Both the position numbers and the translations under genes were made by a program. Shown here in pieces: positions 19,073 to 30,138 of a DNA stretch of 64,000 bases. Below the pieces are notes generated by a model. It saw nothing but the letters and a program-made list of their open reading frames with translations. It was not told the DNA's origin and did no database searches. Where the stretch lies: NCBI GenBank assembly GCA_021292165.1, contig CM037878.1, forward strand, positions 7,308,857-7,372,856, in the 5' to 3' direction. This DNA comes from Shinisaurus crocodilurus (lineage: Eukaryota > Chordata > Lepidosauria > Squamata > Shinisauridae). Each line of letters begins with the position of its first letter. Within the stretch, counting starts at the first letter, position 1.

Positions 19073-19318
19073 CACTTGGATGGGTGACCGCCTTGCAATA
19101 CTAGGAGCTGTAGGGCGGGACCATCGCTCAGTGTGATGGAGCAGCTGCCTGCTTGGCATGCAGACGGTCCCAGGCTCGAACCCTGGCTTCTCCAGGTAGG
19201 GCTCGGAAAGAATCCTGCCTGAAACCCCGGAGAGCTGCTGCCGGTCAGTGTCAACAATACTGGGCTAGATGGACCAGGGATCTGACTCAGAATAAGGCAG
19301 CTTCCTATGTTTCTATGC
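19073..19318 (+). repeat. 5S-like 3' part fused to a tRNA-Ala-like SINE
   Basis: The first 40 bases (cacttggatgggtgaccgcc ... ggagctgtagg) complete the 5S-like unit. A tRNA-Ala-like SINE starts directly after it (gaccatcgctcagtgtgatg, ggctcgaaccctgg). The SINE tail, ctgggctagatggaccaggg to ttcctatgtttctatg, resembles the 3' end of the L3/CR1-like LINE at 20532-21185. Confidence 0.75.
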
Positions 19319-19528
19319 CGTGTCACAAACAAACCTGCCTGAAAGAGATGCTAAGATTGTTTTTAGTTCTGGTTGAGAGACCCATGGCGGGGAAAAAAAG
19401 GTGTTTTGAGAATTGAAATGGAGCATTATATACTATAAAATAGGCAAATAGAAGTGGACAGGAAGCTCGATTGCCCTCTATCCTAAGACAAGCAGAAGTG
19501 GTGGGAGGCGGATAGATGGTCAATCATA

Positions 19529-19627
19529 TCATAGATCGGAGGAGGGGTCTCCCATCCAAGTAATCACCAGGCCTGACCCTGCTTAGCTTTCTACACTCAG
19601 ACAAGCTGAGCCAGCGCGATCCACGGG
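19529..19627 (-). repeat. 5S-headed SINE, head region
   Basis: Reversed copy of the family at 13227. It carries the 5S head and the ctcctccgatctatgat remnant; almost all of the CR1-like tail is missing. Confidence 0.65.
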
Positions 19628-19992
19628 TCTAGCCCCTGTGGGCAGCGCGAGCCCCCGTTGCAAGGAACGCCATAATGCTTTTTAGCAGCTCTGATTCCTT
19701 TCAATGGGGCGGGTGCCAGGCCTCTTGGGGTGCAGTGGGGGCGCACTACCAAGCCAGAGGAGCAAAACAATTTTTTCAGTACTAACTGGCACGGGCTGGC
19801 TTACCTGCTTTGTATCCCAAAAGGCTTGGTTGCCATGCCTAGCTCGGTCACTAGATGGCAGTACTGCTCTGCTGGTACTCAGCTTCTGACTGACCTGCTC
19901 CTCCCCAGAATCTCTCAGGGCAAATGGTGCAGTCCTAAATTTGGAAGGACAGGAGCTCAGCGTGACAGGCCCCATATTCACACCCCCTAGGA

Positions 19993-20467
19993 CAGTGTCC
20001 TCCAACCTTGGGTCCCCAGATGTTTTTGGCCTACAACTCCCAGCATGTCCCAGCCAGCTATGCTGGCTGGGGCATGTTGGGAGTTGTAGGCCAAAAACAT
20101 CTGGGGACCCAAGGTTGGAGAACACTGCTCTACTGGAAGGATGGTTTAAAGATAAAGAAACAATAGAACTGCTGCCCGCCCACAGTGAGCCCCGAGACCG
20201 AGTAGGCAAGCACACAGCTCACCTGGTCACTACCTTCCACACTATGGTGAGATGTCCTGCATTTCTATTTACATTCTAATTATTATTTCTAAACCTGCAG
20301 CCTGTGGCTCATGCTGGCTCAGCTTGTCTGAGCATGGAAAGCTAAGCAGGGTCAAGCCTGGTGATTACTTGGATGGGAGACCCCTTCCTCTATTTTCCTA
20401 CGCTGGCTGGGGCATGCTGGGAGTTGTAGGCCAAAAACATCTGGGGACCCAAGGTTGAAGGACACTG
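19993..20467. mobile_element. Compound palindromic hAT MITE (full hairpin + filler + half hairpin)
   Basis: A complete 135-bp hairpin (19993-20127) is followed by 273 bp of unrelated DNA, then a right half-hairpin (20401-20467). The target duplication ccctagga is at 19985-19992 and at 20468-20475, so it brackets the whole 475-bp block and not the first hairpin. The filler holds part of the 10010-type repeat and a truncated 5S-headed SINE (20303-20400). One original insertion has therefore been enlarged internally. Confidence 0.85.
20303..20400 (+). repeat. 5S-headed SINE, truncated at a MITE junction
   Basis: The 5S head (ggctcagcttgtctgagcat, tggatgggagacc) runs to ctattttccta and then joins the middle of a MITE hairpin. 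The CR1-like tail is absent. Confidence 0.65.
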
Positions 20468-20531
20468 CCCTAGGAGGATCCAGAGACAATATCCCCAGGA
20501 TATGCATCCTGATTTTTCTATTATTTATACT

Positions 20532-21185
20532 CAAATGAGAACACAACAAGAGCCCTGCTGGATCAGACCAAGGGTCTGTCTTGTTCCAGCATTCTGTGCA
20601 CACAGTGGCCGACCAGCTGCCCACAGGAAACGCACAAGCAGGATATGAGTGCAATAGCACCCTCCTGCCCATATTCCCCAGCAAATGGAGTACATAGGCA
20701 CACTGCCTCTGATACTGGAGGAAGCATATAGCCAGTCAGGACTAGCAGCCATGCCCAATCCCCTTTTAAAGCCCTCCAAATTAGTGGCCATCACTACACC
20801 TTGTGGAAGTGAATTCCAACTATGTGCTGTGTGAAGAAGGACTTCCTTTTATCTGTCCTGGATCTCCCCACCAATCAGCTTCATGGGATGACCCCGTTGG
20901 GTTCTAGTATTATGAGAGAGGGAGAAAAATGTTTCCCTGTCCACCATGCATAGTTTTGTACTCCTCTATCATGACTCCCCTCACTCACTTTTTCTCTAAG
21001 CTAAACAGTCCCAGATGTTGTAACTTTTCCTCGTAGGGGAGCTGCTCCAGCCCCTTGATCATTTTTAGTTGCCCTTTTCTGTACTTTTTCCAACTCTGCA
21101 ATGTCCTTTTTTAGGTGCAGTGACCAGAACTGTACACAGTATTCCAACTGTGGTTTTAAAATGGCATCATAAAACAGAGACATCC
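20532..21185 (-). mobile_element. L3/CR1-like LINE, 3' part
   Basis: The - strand translation from 21216 to about 21030 gives a CR1-type motif (AILKPQLEYCVQFWSLHLKKDIAELEKVQ, in frame pieces). This is followed by a long 3' untranslated end to agagccctgctggatcagac. It is 5' truncated. It supplies the reference for fragments at 6588, 12535 and 13879, and its end resembles the tail of the tRNA-Ala-like SINE. Confidence 0.75.
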
Positions 21186-21427
21186 AAAACAAACCATCAC
21201 ATAAACCACTAATCAAATCTCACAAGTAAGTTTCCAGGGCATGACTGCAATCCTGTGCATATTTACCTGAGGGTAAGCGCCACTGCTCAGAAGTGGTACT
21301 TCCTTCTGACTGCACAGGTTTAACTTGTAAGGCACATTCACTGGGTTCACACGACGCGACAACCCAATCTGGCTGATAAACCACGGTGGGTTGTTGTGTT
21401 GTGTTGTGTATACCCAAACCGTTTCCT

Positions 21428-21888
21428 GCAGTTTCCGTCTCCCAAAGCAGTTACTTTATTCCCAACTGAAGGATGGAAAGCGGAATATCGGTGGTCAGTA
21501 TAAGAGGTTTAAAAATGTTCATAAGGCTAATCTAAAAAAAATGCAATATAAACATCGAGAACTGGGAAGCTCTGGCCCATGAACGATCTAACTGGAGGTT
21601 GGCCTTTCACAAAGGTTCTATGGACTTTGAAGAAGCCCGAGTGCAAGGTGAAAGGGAGAAACGTGCTAAGCGAAAAAAGCACGTCAAACGAATCCTTCAC
21701 AGGACCATCTTCCATCTGGTAACCTGTGTCCTCACTGTGAGAAGCTGTGTGGATCTAGAATTGGCCTCCACAGTCACTTACGGACCCATCGCTAGAGTCT
21801 ACACAATCCTCTTTAGAATTTCCTCCTTTTATCCTGGAAGACAACCTTACTCAATCACAAGTGATCACCTGATGATGATGATGATGAC
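21428..21888 (+). mobile_element. Non-LTR retrotransposon ORF2 C-terminus, frameshifted copy
   Basis: About 90% identical by eye to 30139-30615, but extra bases disrupt the frame (for example in the aaaaaaaatg run near 21534). It ends in a (GAT)n run at 21871-21887. See the 30139 entry for the protein. Confidence 0.7.
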
Positions 21889-22434
21889 CCAAACTGTTTC
21901 CTGCAGGGTGGCTTGTTCAGGGGCAACAAGCCACCCTGACAACCCACGGCTTGTTCTTGGGGTTGTTTCACCCACAATGGGTTGCCGTGTCATCCAAACC
22001 TGGATGACCGTCCACATCATGGGTGAAGTGAAGTGGCAACAGAGCCACTTGGCAAGAGCAGCAAAAGCCCCTTGCCGCTCTTGCCAAGTGGCTCCTGGCT
22101 GGGTGACCGCTGGTACCAGCCACCCCAAAAGTGCCCAGGCAGCACTTGGGGGCAGCTGGTGCTGGATCCAACCATTCCCGCTAGCTCATCACAGCTTTTT
22201 TTCACTCCCCCCCCCCCCCTGGAGACTGTGAAAGCCAGCTGTGAAACTGGCTTTTGTGATCCCTGCTCTGGCAGCTACAGACAATCCCTTCAAAGCTGCA
22301 AGGTTTTATCATTTTAATTCTTGTACACCACCTGCTGGGATTTATAGCGGATAAGGCGGGTATATCAATATGAATAATACATAAAATTATTATGTATTAA
22401 TAATAATAATAATATTATATTATTAATCATAGTA

Positions 22435-22672
22435 AGAGCCAGTGTGGCGTAGTGGTGAGAGTGTTGGACTGGGACTTGGGAGATCCGGGTTCTAGTCCCC
22501 GCTCGGCCATGAAACTCACTGGGTGACTTTGGGCCAGCCACTGACTCTCAGCCTAACCGACCTCACAGGGTTGTTGTGAGGATAAAATGGAGAGGAGGAG
22601 GAGGATTATGTAAGCCGCCTTGGGTTCCTTGCAGGAAAAAAGGTGGGGTATAAATATAATAAATAAAATAAA
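22435..22672 (+). repeat. Sauria-type SINE
   Basis: Full copy with head agagccagtgtggcgtagtg, body and an AT-rich tail ending aaataaaataaaa. It is preceded by an (AAT)n run at 22397-22427. Confidence 0.88.
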
Positions 22673-23280
22673 AGTGCCCCAGTGGCACCTTGGAGAGGCT
22701 GCCCGTGGTTGCCAAACATTTTTTAAAACATTTTTTTAATTTTCGCAAATATTTGCAAGGAGAAAAATTAATTAACTTTTACCCACACTTGCTTAACTGC
22801 GCACATCTGAAGTTGTGCAGGTGCAGGAATGGGGAGCCTCAGGTGGGCAATGGGCAGGGTCCCCGAGATTCTACCACCTCAGGAACGTGCAAAAGTGCGA
22901 ACCACCCCATTTACGGGAATAGTTACTTTTTGACAGCTGTCAAAAGTAAAGCTCCATTTTTAATGTGGGATTTAGAAAGAGTTAAAAAAAAAATGACAGG
23001 AAACTATACTGGTATATAGATTCTATATACCAGTATAGTTCCCTGCCAGGGGGCAGGAAAAGTAAAGTTAAAAAAAAAAAGCTGTGGCAAGCCCAAAACA
23101 GCTCATGATTATGGCGGGGAGGAGGAAGGAAGATGACTTGGTCCTCCCATAGTTTCCCCTGGGATACCTGTGGGAGAAGCGAGGGGGGAGGAAGGGAGGG
23201 GGGCAACGACCCATGGTGAGCCCAGGCATATATCGGGTGCACCGTGGGTCACTGAGCAAATAACCCACAGTGCGTAGCAT

Positions 23281-24028
23281 CAGGGCTGGTGCTACCATTA
23301 GGCAAGCTAGGCAGCTGCCTGGGGCGCCGGACTAAAGGGGGCGCCAGAAATGCCTTGGAGAAAAAAATACAGCGCTGAAGAGTTGGAAATTGAGCCCACT
23401 TTTGAAGCAAATCGATCGAGACAAAGGAGAAAGAGAAGGCAGTTAATAATGTGTCCCGTCCCGTCCCCCGTCCCCCCCGTGAAGGCAGGAGAGGAGAAAA
23501 GAGAGGCAGCTGGGCGGGGAAACAAAGTGTGATGTGAGCGTGCAGGCAGCGTGGAGATAGGCAGCAGGCTGCGAAGCTGGCAAAGAGCGACGGGGGTGGC
23601 AGCAAAGAAACGCAGGTGAGAGGAGGAGTGGTGGTGGCGGCAGTGGCGGCAGCGGCCGACGGGGGCCGCTGAATGAAGCCCATGGAAAGAACTTACATGG
23701 AAGTAAACCCCCTTGATCTCGATGGAGCTGGAAACAACATGTATTAGGACTGGAGATCATGCATAATGGGCATAGGGCTGGAGGGAGGGAGGGCTCAATG
23801 ACCTAGGGAGGTGGTGGGCTCTCCCACTCTGGAGGCATTCAAGGTGCAGCTGGACAGCCATCTGTCGGGGATGCTTTGACCTGGATTCCTGCACTGAGCA
23901 GGGGGTTGGACTCGATGGCCTTGTAGGCCCCTTTCAACTCTACTTTTCTATGATTCTAAGTGGGAAGGGGGAGCGGTAAATATCTGATCTTGCCTAGGGC
24001 ACAAAACTGCCTTGCACCGGTGCTGCAT
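23281..24028. mobile_element. hAT MITE, ends CAGGGCTGGTGCTACC, containing a CR1 3' end
   Basis: The left end cagggctggtgctaccatta and right end ccttgcaccggtgctg match the termini of the short copy at 30700-30864. The interior adds about 400 bp (ctaggcagctgcctggggcg onward) and a CR1 3' end (23797-23957). The flanks gcgtagca and gcatagct agree at 6 of 8 bases, a possible decayed duplication. Confidence 0.65.
23797..23957 (+). mobile_element. CR1 LINE 3' end
   Basis: Runs from atgacctagggaggtggtgg through gcagctggacagccatctg to ttctatgattcta. It covers only the last coding residues and the 3' end, nested in the hAT MITE. Confidence 0.85.
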
Positions 24029-24299
24029 AGCTTATTTCGCAGTGTGTGTTTGTTATCGTGTCATGCAAACCCGTCCGTTGAGTTTTAACAAAAGATCTTT
24101 ACCCAAATGCAACCTTTGGCTTGCCGTGAGAAATGCAAACAATCTTGTAAAGAAGCATCCTCATTTTAACTGCTAGCTTAAAGAAGGAACCTCATTTAAG
24201 ACACACACGCACACATGCACACGGAAGTATGCATATTCTGCTTGATGATTTTCTGCATTCCCTGACTTCCTCAATGCTACTACACAGTACTAAAACTTG

Positions 24300-25013
24300 A
24301 GAACTTCATTGTCCCTTCATTGACTTGTCAGAACAAGGACAGTCCATCCACGACCCCTGGCGCTGTTGCAGGTGACATCATCACTACTGCCAAACAAGTT
24401 AGACACGAGGCTAAATGTATCCATGTTTGTTTGCTTGTTTCGAAACCAATATCAGGCACGGGAGGGCATTTTCATCTGGACTGCACTGTGCAGAGAGTGG
24501 TGTAGAAGTAAAATTTGTCCAGGCTTTTGTCTAAACAGAAAGGCCTGGAAGTCAGACCTTTCCTTCTACCTTACAGAAACATGTCCTGACATGTCAAGAG
24601 TCAGACCCTTTCCTTGACCTTCTGTAGAACAACCCTGGGGGCAAATCACCCATCTATTGATTTGCCTACCCCTCTTTCCTGCTTATGCTAAAAGTACTGT
24701 GAGCCAGTATCACTTTGGGATTATCACCTTGGGAAAGACTACTGATTAGCATGATGGCTGGAAGATGGGCAATACCTGATCTTTTGTTTTTTTTAAATGT
24801 CTCCTTTTGAATTGTCTCTCTGTTTCCTGTACTGACTCAATTGTCACCTGACCTCTACATGATATTATTCAGTATAAATGGAAGTGTCTCCCTTTCGTTC
24901 TTGTTGGCATTCCTGACTGTGCTCAGATGCCATCCGTGAATTCACTAATAAACTTTCCTCTCTAAGAACCTCTTAAAAACACAACGCAGTAGATCAATTT
25001 TTCCACAACAGTG
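24300..25013 (+). mobile_element. Candidate solo LTR
   Basis: The right part has a TATA-like cagtataaatgg near 24870, an AATAAA at 24947 and an end at ccacaaca before 25014, a layout typical of an LTR promoter and poly(A) region. The left boundary and a target duplication were not found. Confidence 0.35.
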
Positions 25014-25176
25014 GAGGTTTCACCCTTTCCTCCTCCACCATGGGCCAGATAGAAATCCACCCCCACCACTATGAATTAAAAAGAAAATAGGATAGGCTTC
25101 CTCATTGCACATTTAGCATCCCATCTAGTTTGGCCTTTCTGCTAATAATTCCAAGATGAACGAGAATTAGTCTGCC

Positions 25177-25717
25177 CAGGGATGGGGACTCGGACTCGAG
25201 GACTCGACTCGTGAGTCGGACTGAGTCCCCCCTCTGACTCGACTCGGACTCGAGTCCCAGTATTTTTAATGGGACTCGAGACTCGACTCGGGACTCGAGA
25301 CCAAGGACTCTTCAACATCCCTGGGCTGTGCCAGAAGGAGTGGAGAGGAGCGTGATTGCCGGCGAAGAGCGCATGGAAGCGAGGTGTGCCGCTGCTCGGC
25401 CACTATGGACGGCTACCAGGAGTGCAGCCCCAACAGTGTGTCAAGATTTATTTAGATTGATGTGTTGCGTACTTGGGAGAGGCAGAAGAAGGGCCTGAGA
25501 TTACTCTGTGTGGCTGCTCTGAGTGTGAAATAGCCGTATTTTGTTGGGAAAAAATCCCATTGATTTTAATAGGGACTCGTGGAGTCAGCTTTGGGAGTGA
25601 CTCGTGACTCGTGAGTCACCATTTTGGACCAAGGACTCGGACTCGGACTCGAGACTCGGGTCCAAAGACTCGTGACTCGACTCGTGACTCGAGACCAAGG
25701 ACTCTTCAACATCCCTG
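25177..25717. mobile_element. Non-autonomous hAT element derived from the 283-2436 family
   Basis: The ends are cagggatggggactcgg and gactcttcaacatccctg, with interior arms built of GACTCGA repeats. The middle (25473-25527) matches the transposase coding sequence at about 423-478 on the opposite strand, in the region encoding FWERQRKDLRLLC. This is direct evidence of internal deletion from a coding parent. The flanks agtctgcc and gccacgcc do not match as a duplication, so one end may be rearranged. Confidence 0.88.
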
Positions 25718-26039
25718 GCCACGCCAGAAGACCAAGAGGACCCTGGGCCCTCAGGGGAGATGGTTGTGGTCCAGGGGAGATGGTTGTGGTCCATCCCTGC
25801 AAGAGGAGGGGGAACATTGCCCCTGATGCAGGAGCTGAGCGACCACCTGGCCCCTGAGAGCCGTCTCAAGAGCATCAGGGCAGAAAAGTCCTGTGAGGAG
25901 GGGTGGCCACTGACCATTTGCAAATGAAGGCTCCTCATGAGTAAAGGGCTCCTCGTGAGTAGGGCCCTCCTCACGAGGAGGGTTTTCCCCAGAATCCTCT
26001 GATGTGCTGCAGCTGAGTCCTAGGTGGGTCTCTCTGGAG

Positions 26040-26156
26040 CAGTGTTCTCCAACCTTGGGTCCCCAGATGTTTTTGGCCTACAACTCCCAGCATGCCCCAG
26101 CCAGCGTAGCCAGTGTAGGCCAAAAACGTCTGGGGACCCAAGGTTGGAGAACACTG
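26040..26156. mobile_element. Palindromic hAT MITE, shortened
   Basis: The CAGTGTTCTCC family with part of the right arm near the loop missing (117 bp). The target duplication ctctggag is perfect at 26032-26039 and 26157-26164. Confidence 0.9.
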
Positions 26157-26329
26157 CTCTGGAGGCTCCAGCTTGTATGGAGAGCTGCTGCTGCTCGCTA
26201 GAGCAATGCCTTATTTCATCTTCCAGTACCTTGACACCGTGCCTGCTTCTCTTTGGATGGATCTCTCATCCTGCTGACCGCTGGGCTTGGGGTTTGAGCT
26301 GAAGCATGTGGATTTTGGGGTCTCCAGGA

Positions 26330-27420
26330 GCAGGACCGCTTTTAGGGGGAGGCAAAGTGGGCGGCCGCCCAGGGCACCAGATGACCCCCAGGCGGCAGCA
26401 ATTGTGGCTGGGCCGGGCTCGGCCCGGCATGGTCCAGTCCAGGCGGCAGCCGAGCGCCATTTTGAATCTCAATATTTCCCCTAGTGTGAGAGGCGCAGCA
26501 AACTGAAGCAATCCGGGGGGCTACGCAGCCAGTGAGGGCGTTGGAGCAGTTAGAGGCCTGCCCTCTTGCTGCTCCAGGGCCCTTATTGGCCGTGTATCCT
26601 CAAAGCAGCATCTGATTGGTTCCTGAGGAAACTCACTCCCCCCACCAACCCATTTCATACTATTCAGGAACGAACAGTGGTAGCTTGGGGGGGGCAACTC
26701 GTACCCCAACCGGAGTTCCAAAATACCTTGAACCGACCCTGTCCCGGAGAAGTGCCCTCTGAGGATGTGGGGCCAGAACCAAGGGGGGGCAGGGAATTTT
26801 CTGCATTATGTGTGGCTTTGCTACATGAGACATTTATTGTGCACTCGGCATTCCCTACTCACAGTTGTTTACAGGTTCTTTAGATGACATCGTGACCCTC
26901 CAGTTTCGCTTCTATTTTTAAAGAGCGCTTAAAAACAGGTTCTTTTAAGAGCAGGGAAAATGCAGCGAGGTTTTTTTGTTTTTTTTTTAGAGCAAGAAAA
27001 ATGCGGTAGTATTTAAGGAAAGTGAAAGAAACCACTTTTTCTTCTTGCGTATTTGCGCTATCCTGCTATACCACAGTGCCCCCTAGAGGATATGTAGCAG
27101 AAAAGCAGGAAAGGAAACACTCCTTGTGTAGTGGTCGGATCGCAATTCTGCGATGAAACCAAAAGCAGGATTAACAACCTCGTGTAGTAGAAAAGCTCAT
27201 GCTGAGAGCTTTTTCTCTTAGCTCCGCCTCCATTCCACCTAGACTCCACCCCCTGCCCTGCCAGCTGCCCCTAGACCCTGCCCCTATTATATCAAGCTCC
27301 ACTCCTGAGCTGTCGGGCTCCACCCCTCACCTCTCGGTCTCCACCCCCTCCCTAAGTCTCAGAAGAGGAGTTTTAGGCTCCAATTCTATGCATGCTTGCG
27401 TGGCAAGAAAGGTATTATTG
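26330..27420. other. Mixed repeat-derived sequence
   Basis: 26335-26545 resembles the GC-rich 'gggcggccgcccagggcacc' type of hAT MITE interior. 26800-27200 shares a diverged repeat with 52985-53290 (cctcgtgtagtagaaaagct compared with the reverse strand there). A pyrimidine-rich run (ctccacccc units) fills 27230-27355. No gene was recognised. Confidence 0.4.
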
Positions 27421-27423
27421 GAC

Positions 27424-27768
27424 ATAGAATCATAGAATCATAGAAAAGTAGAGTTGGAAGGGGCCTACAAGGCCATCGAGTCCAACCCCCTGCTCAATGC
27501 AGGAATCCAGGTCAAAGCATCTCTGACAGATGTCTGTCCAGCCGCACCTTGAATGCCTCCAGAGTGGGAGAGCCCACCACCTCCCTAGGTAGTTGATTCC
27601 ATTGTCTTATTGCTCTGACAGTCAGGAAATTTTTCCTGATGTTTAGGTGGAATCTAGGTTCCTGTAACTTGAGCCCATTATTCCGTGTCCTGCAAACTGG
27701 GATGAACGAGAAGAGATCTTTGCCCTCCTCTGTGTGACATCCTCTGTGTGACATCCCATAGTGGGGCT
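27424..27768 (-). mobile_element. CR1 LINE 3' end
   Basis: Near-complete terminal part: complement of the TTCTATGATTCTATG end, then the last about 60 codons of ORF2 (LNIRKNFLTVRAIRQWNQLP). It ends in a short duplication of gtgtgacatcc at the 5' truncation. Confidence 0.88.
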
Positions 27769-28546
27769 GTCTTCCAAATAAACATATGTAAGATTGGGCC
27801 ATTGTTAATGCATGCACACGAGGGCTTCCCCCCACCATCCAGTAGTAAACACAGGCTGGTGAGCACTTTCAGCAGAAAGATTAGCAGCGCTGATGAACCC
27901 TGACCTGCAAGGCAAGCCGGGCCCGGGCCCTGTAAACAGAATCAACTGGTCTCAAAGGCGCCAGTCTGTGATAGCTCAAGGGGCACTGGCCCACCGGACC
28001 TTAGCCAGAATTAGAATCTGTCCAGTCTCTGGCGGTGTCCTTAGAAATATTTTATCCAGATGATGTGAACTGGGGTCTGCCAGAAATCAATCCATTAACG
28101 CAGACTTCCCGAAGCTGGCGCCGCCATCCAGACTGGCCATGCAGGGCTGACGGTGGCGGGACATGTGGTCCAATTCCAAAACACAATATGGGTCTTCTCG
28201 AAAACAACCCAGCCAAAACAAAGACCCAGTTTACATACATAATACGTTTACTTTCTCCACTAAATATATAGATGCGCGTATGTCAATGCAGAAGTGAAAA
28301 TGCACAGGCCAACACTGCAACATCAATACATAGGTGACAATACACATTAGAAACTCATGATGTCGCAGATTCTAATAATAACTATGGAGTACCAGTAAAA
28401 TTCCATTTTGACTAGGCTGAGTCTTTTATCACGTCAGCGTGTGAAGAAGTTTGACGTCCTTGGGAATGTTCTTTTTGTCTTGCTCTGATTGAGGTTGCCA
28501 AGTCTCCTGTTCTTTCGTAGACATGTGTATTCAAGAGCTTCAATAC

Positions 28547-28586
<40 letters not shown>

Positions 28587-28784
28587 TTTTTGCAATGGCT
28601 TGTTTCAGGGGGTTGTTGTGACTGTGAAACAGAAGAGCATAAGAAGTGCCAAGATGGTCCATCTCGCCCACCATCCTCTTCCTCACAATGGCGAACCAGG
28701 AAGCCCCTTGAGCAGCTCTTGGAGGCCAAAGCCATCTCCTCCTGCTGCTCCCCAGCAACAGGTCTTCATGGAACAGTGTTCTCC

Positions 28785-28830
28785 AACCTTGGGTCCCCAG
28801 ATGTTTTTGGCCTACAACTCTTCGACATGC
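28785..28830. mobile_element. Half copy of the CAGTGTTCTCC hAT MITE
   Basis: Only the left arm remains (starting at about 28772 with cagtgttctccaacc), breaking off at cctacaactc into unrelated sequence (ttcgacatgcccagag). Confidence 0.65.
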
Positions 28831-28966
28831 CCAGAGAGGCTCTCTTGGTGCCCGCAAGGCTCTGCACCCCTCCTGATCTTTATTCTATTTCTTAAGATAT
28901 TTTTCTTAATTAAACATTTTTTGTTAAATTGATAGGCTGGCCTGCTGGAAAGCAAAGTGCTGCCTT

Positions 28967-29210
28967 TTATTATTTATTTATTTTATTTATACCCCACCTT
29001 TTTTCCCTGCAAGGAACCCAAGGCGGCTTACATAATCCTGCTCCTGCTCTCCATTTTATCCTCACAACAACCCTGTGAGGTAGGTTAGGCTGAGAGTCAG
29101 GGACTGGCCCAAAGTCACCCAGTGAGTTTCATGGCCGAGCGGGGACTAGAACCCAGATCTCCTGAGTCCCAGTCCAACACTCTCACCACTACGCCACGCT
29201 GCCTCTCACT
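28967..29210 (-). repeat. Sauria-type SINE
   Basis: Reversed full copy. The AT-rich tail (ttatttatttattttattta) is on the left and the tRNA-like head (complement of gtggcgtagtggtgagagtg) on the right. Confidence 0.88.
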
Positions 29211-29507
29211 ATTTGGGTTCAAAAGACTGGTTTTGCGTCTTGGAGCTCAGACCCCACCCCTCTGCCTTTGTCCTTAGGTTCTTGGGCAAGTCACTTTTCT
29301 TTTAGTCTCACCAGTTTGCCTTCTGGGAAATGAGTGTTTTGTGACCAGCCATTTTATGAATGGGCAAGCCCCCCCGCCCCCGCCCAGGGCAGCCATTTTG
29401 TGAGAGTGCCCGTGACACCCTCAAAATTCCAAATGTGCCCACCGACCCCAAAAAGCTTAATAATGCCCCCTGGTGTAGGGCTTGGCTTGGTAGGCCCTTT
29501 TGGACAT

Positions 29508-29700
29508 GGAAGGAGGCATCACTCAGCAGCAGGGCAGCACCTACTTTGCGTGCAGAAGGTACCAAGATCAAATCCCCGCCATCTCCAGATAAAGAAGGAT
29601 CGGGTAGCGAGCGAGGGTGAAGGCTTCTTTGCGCATGAGACCCTGCAGAGCCACTGCAATTCAGAGCAGACAATATCGGGCTACATGGTGGAAGGCGTGG
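29508..29700 (+). repeat. tRNA-Ala-like SINE
   Basis: Diverged head with tttgcgtgcagaaggtacca and B-box-like agatcaaatccccgcc, then the SINE body (tgcagagccactgcaattca, atatcgggctacatgg). Confidence 0.65.
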
Positions 29701-30138
29701 TGCATATTTCCACGGGTAGGGCACGGGGCAGCTGCCCGACCTTGCCAGATGCCGGCGCCATCAGCCCTACCACTTAACTAGCGCTGAGGAACATGACAGG
29801 GAGACGATGGGCTTGGATGTGGCAAGTGAATCAGTGGGCGGCTGGGAGGCACGATCTGGAAAGATCTGCTCCTTCTAAAACCACTTCCTTTTTTTGTGGG
29901 GAGGAAAAACCTACATGGAAACTTTTCAAACAGCTTTAATAAGCCACCGCTTAAGAACATCCAGCCAGGGGCGGGCAGGCGGGCGGGGGAGCTCATCCGG
30001 GTGGGCTGAATGTTGGGGATGGTGAGTGATGCATCTCCCCACAATCCAGATGTGCTGCTGAGTTCTTCTGCCTGTGGCTGGACCTCACTGGTCCGCTTGG
30101 CCGACAGGGGGGGGTCAATCCAAGTTGTTCGAATGCCT

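Noticed and set aside
18309..19112. Functional 5S rRNA gene
   Set aside because: Split by a transposon, diverged from 5S, fused to a SINE and lacking a clear T-run terminator.
19985..20135. The 19993-20127 hairpin as a simple insertion
   Set aside because: Its immediate right flank does not match its left flank, while the flank at 20468-20475 does.
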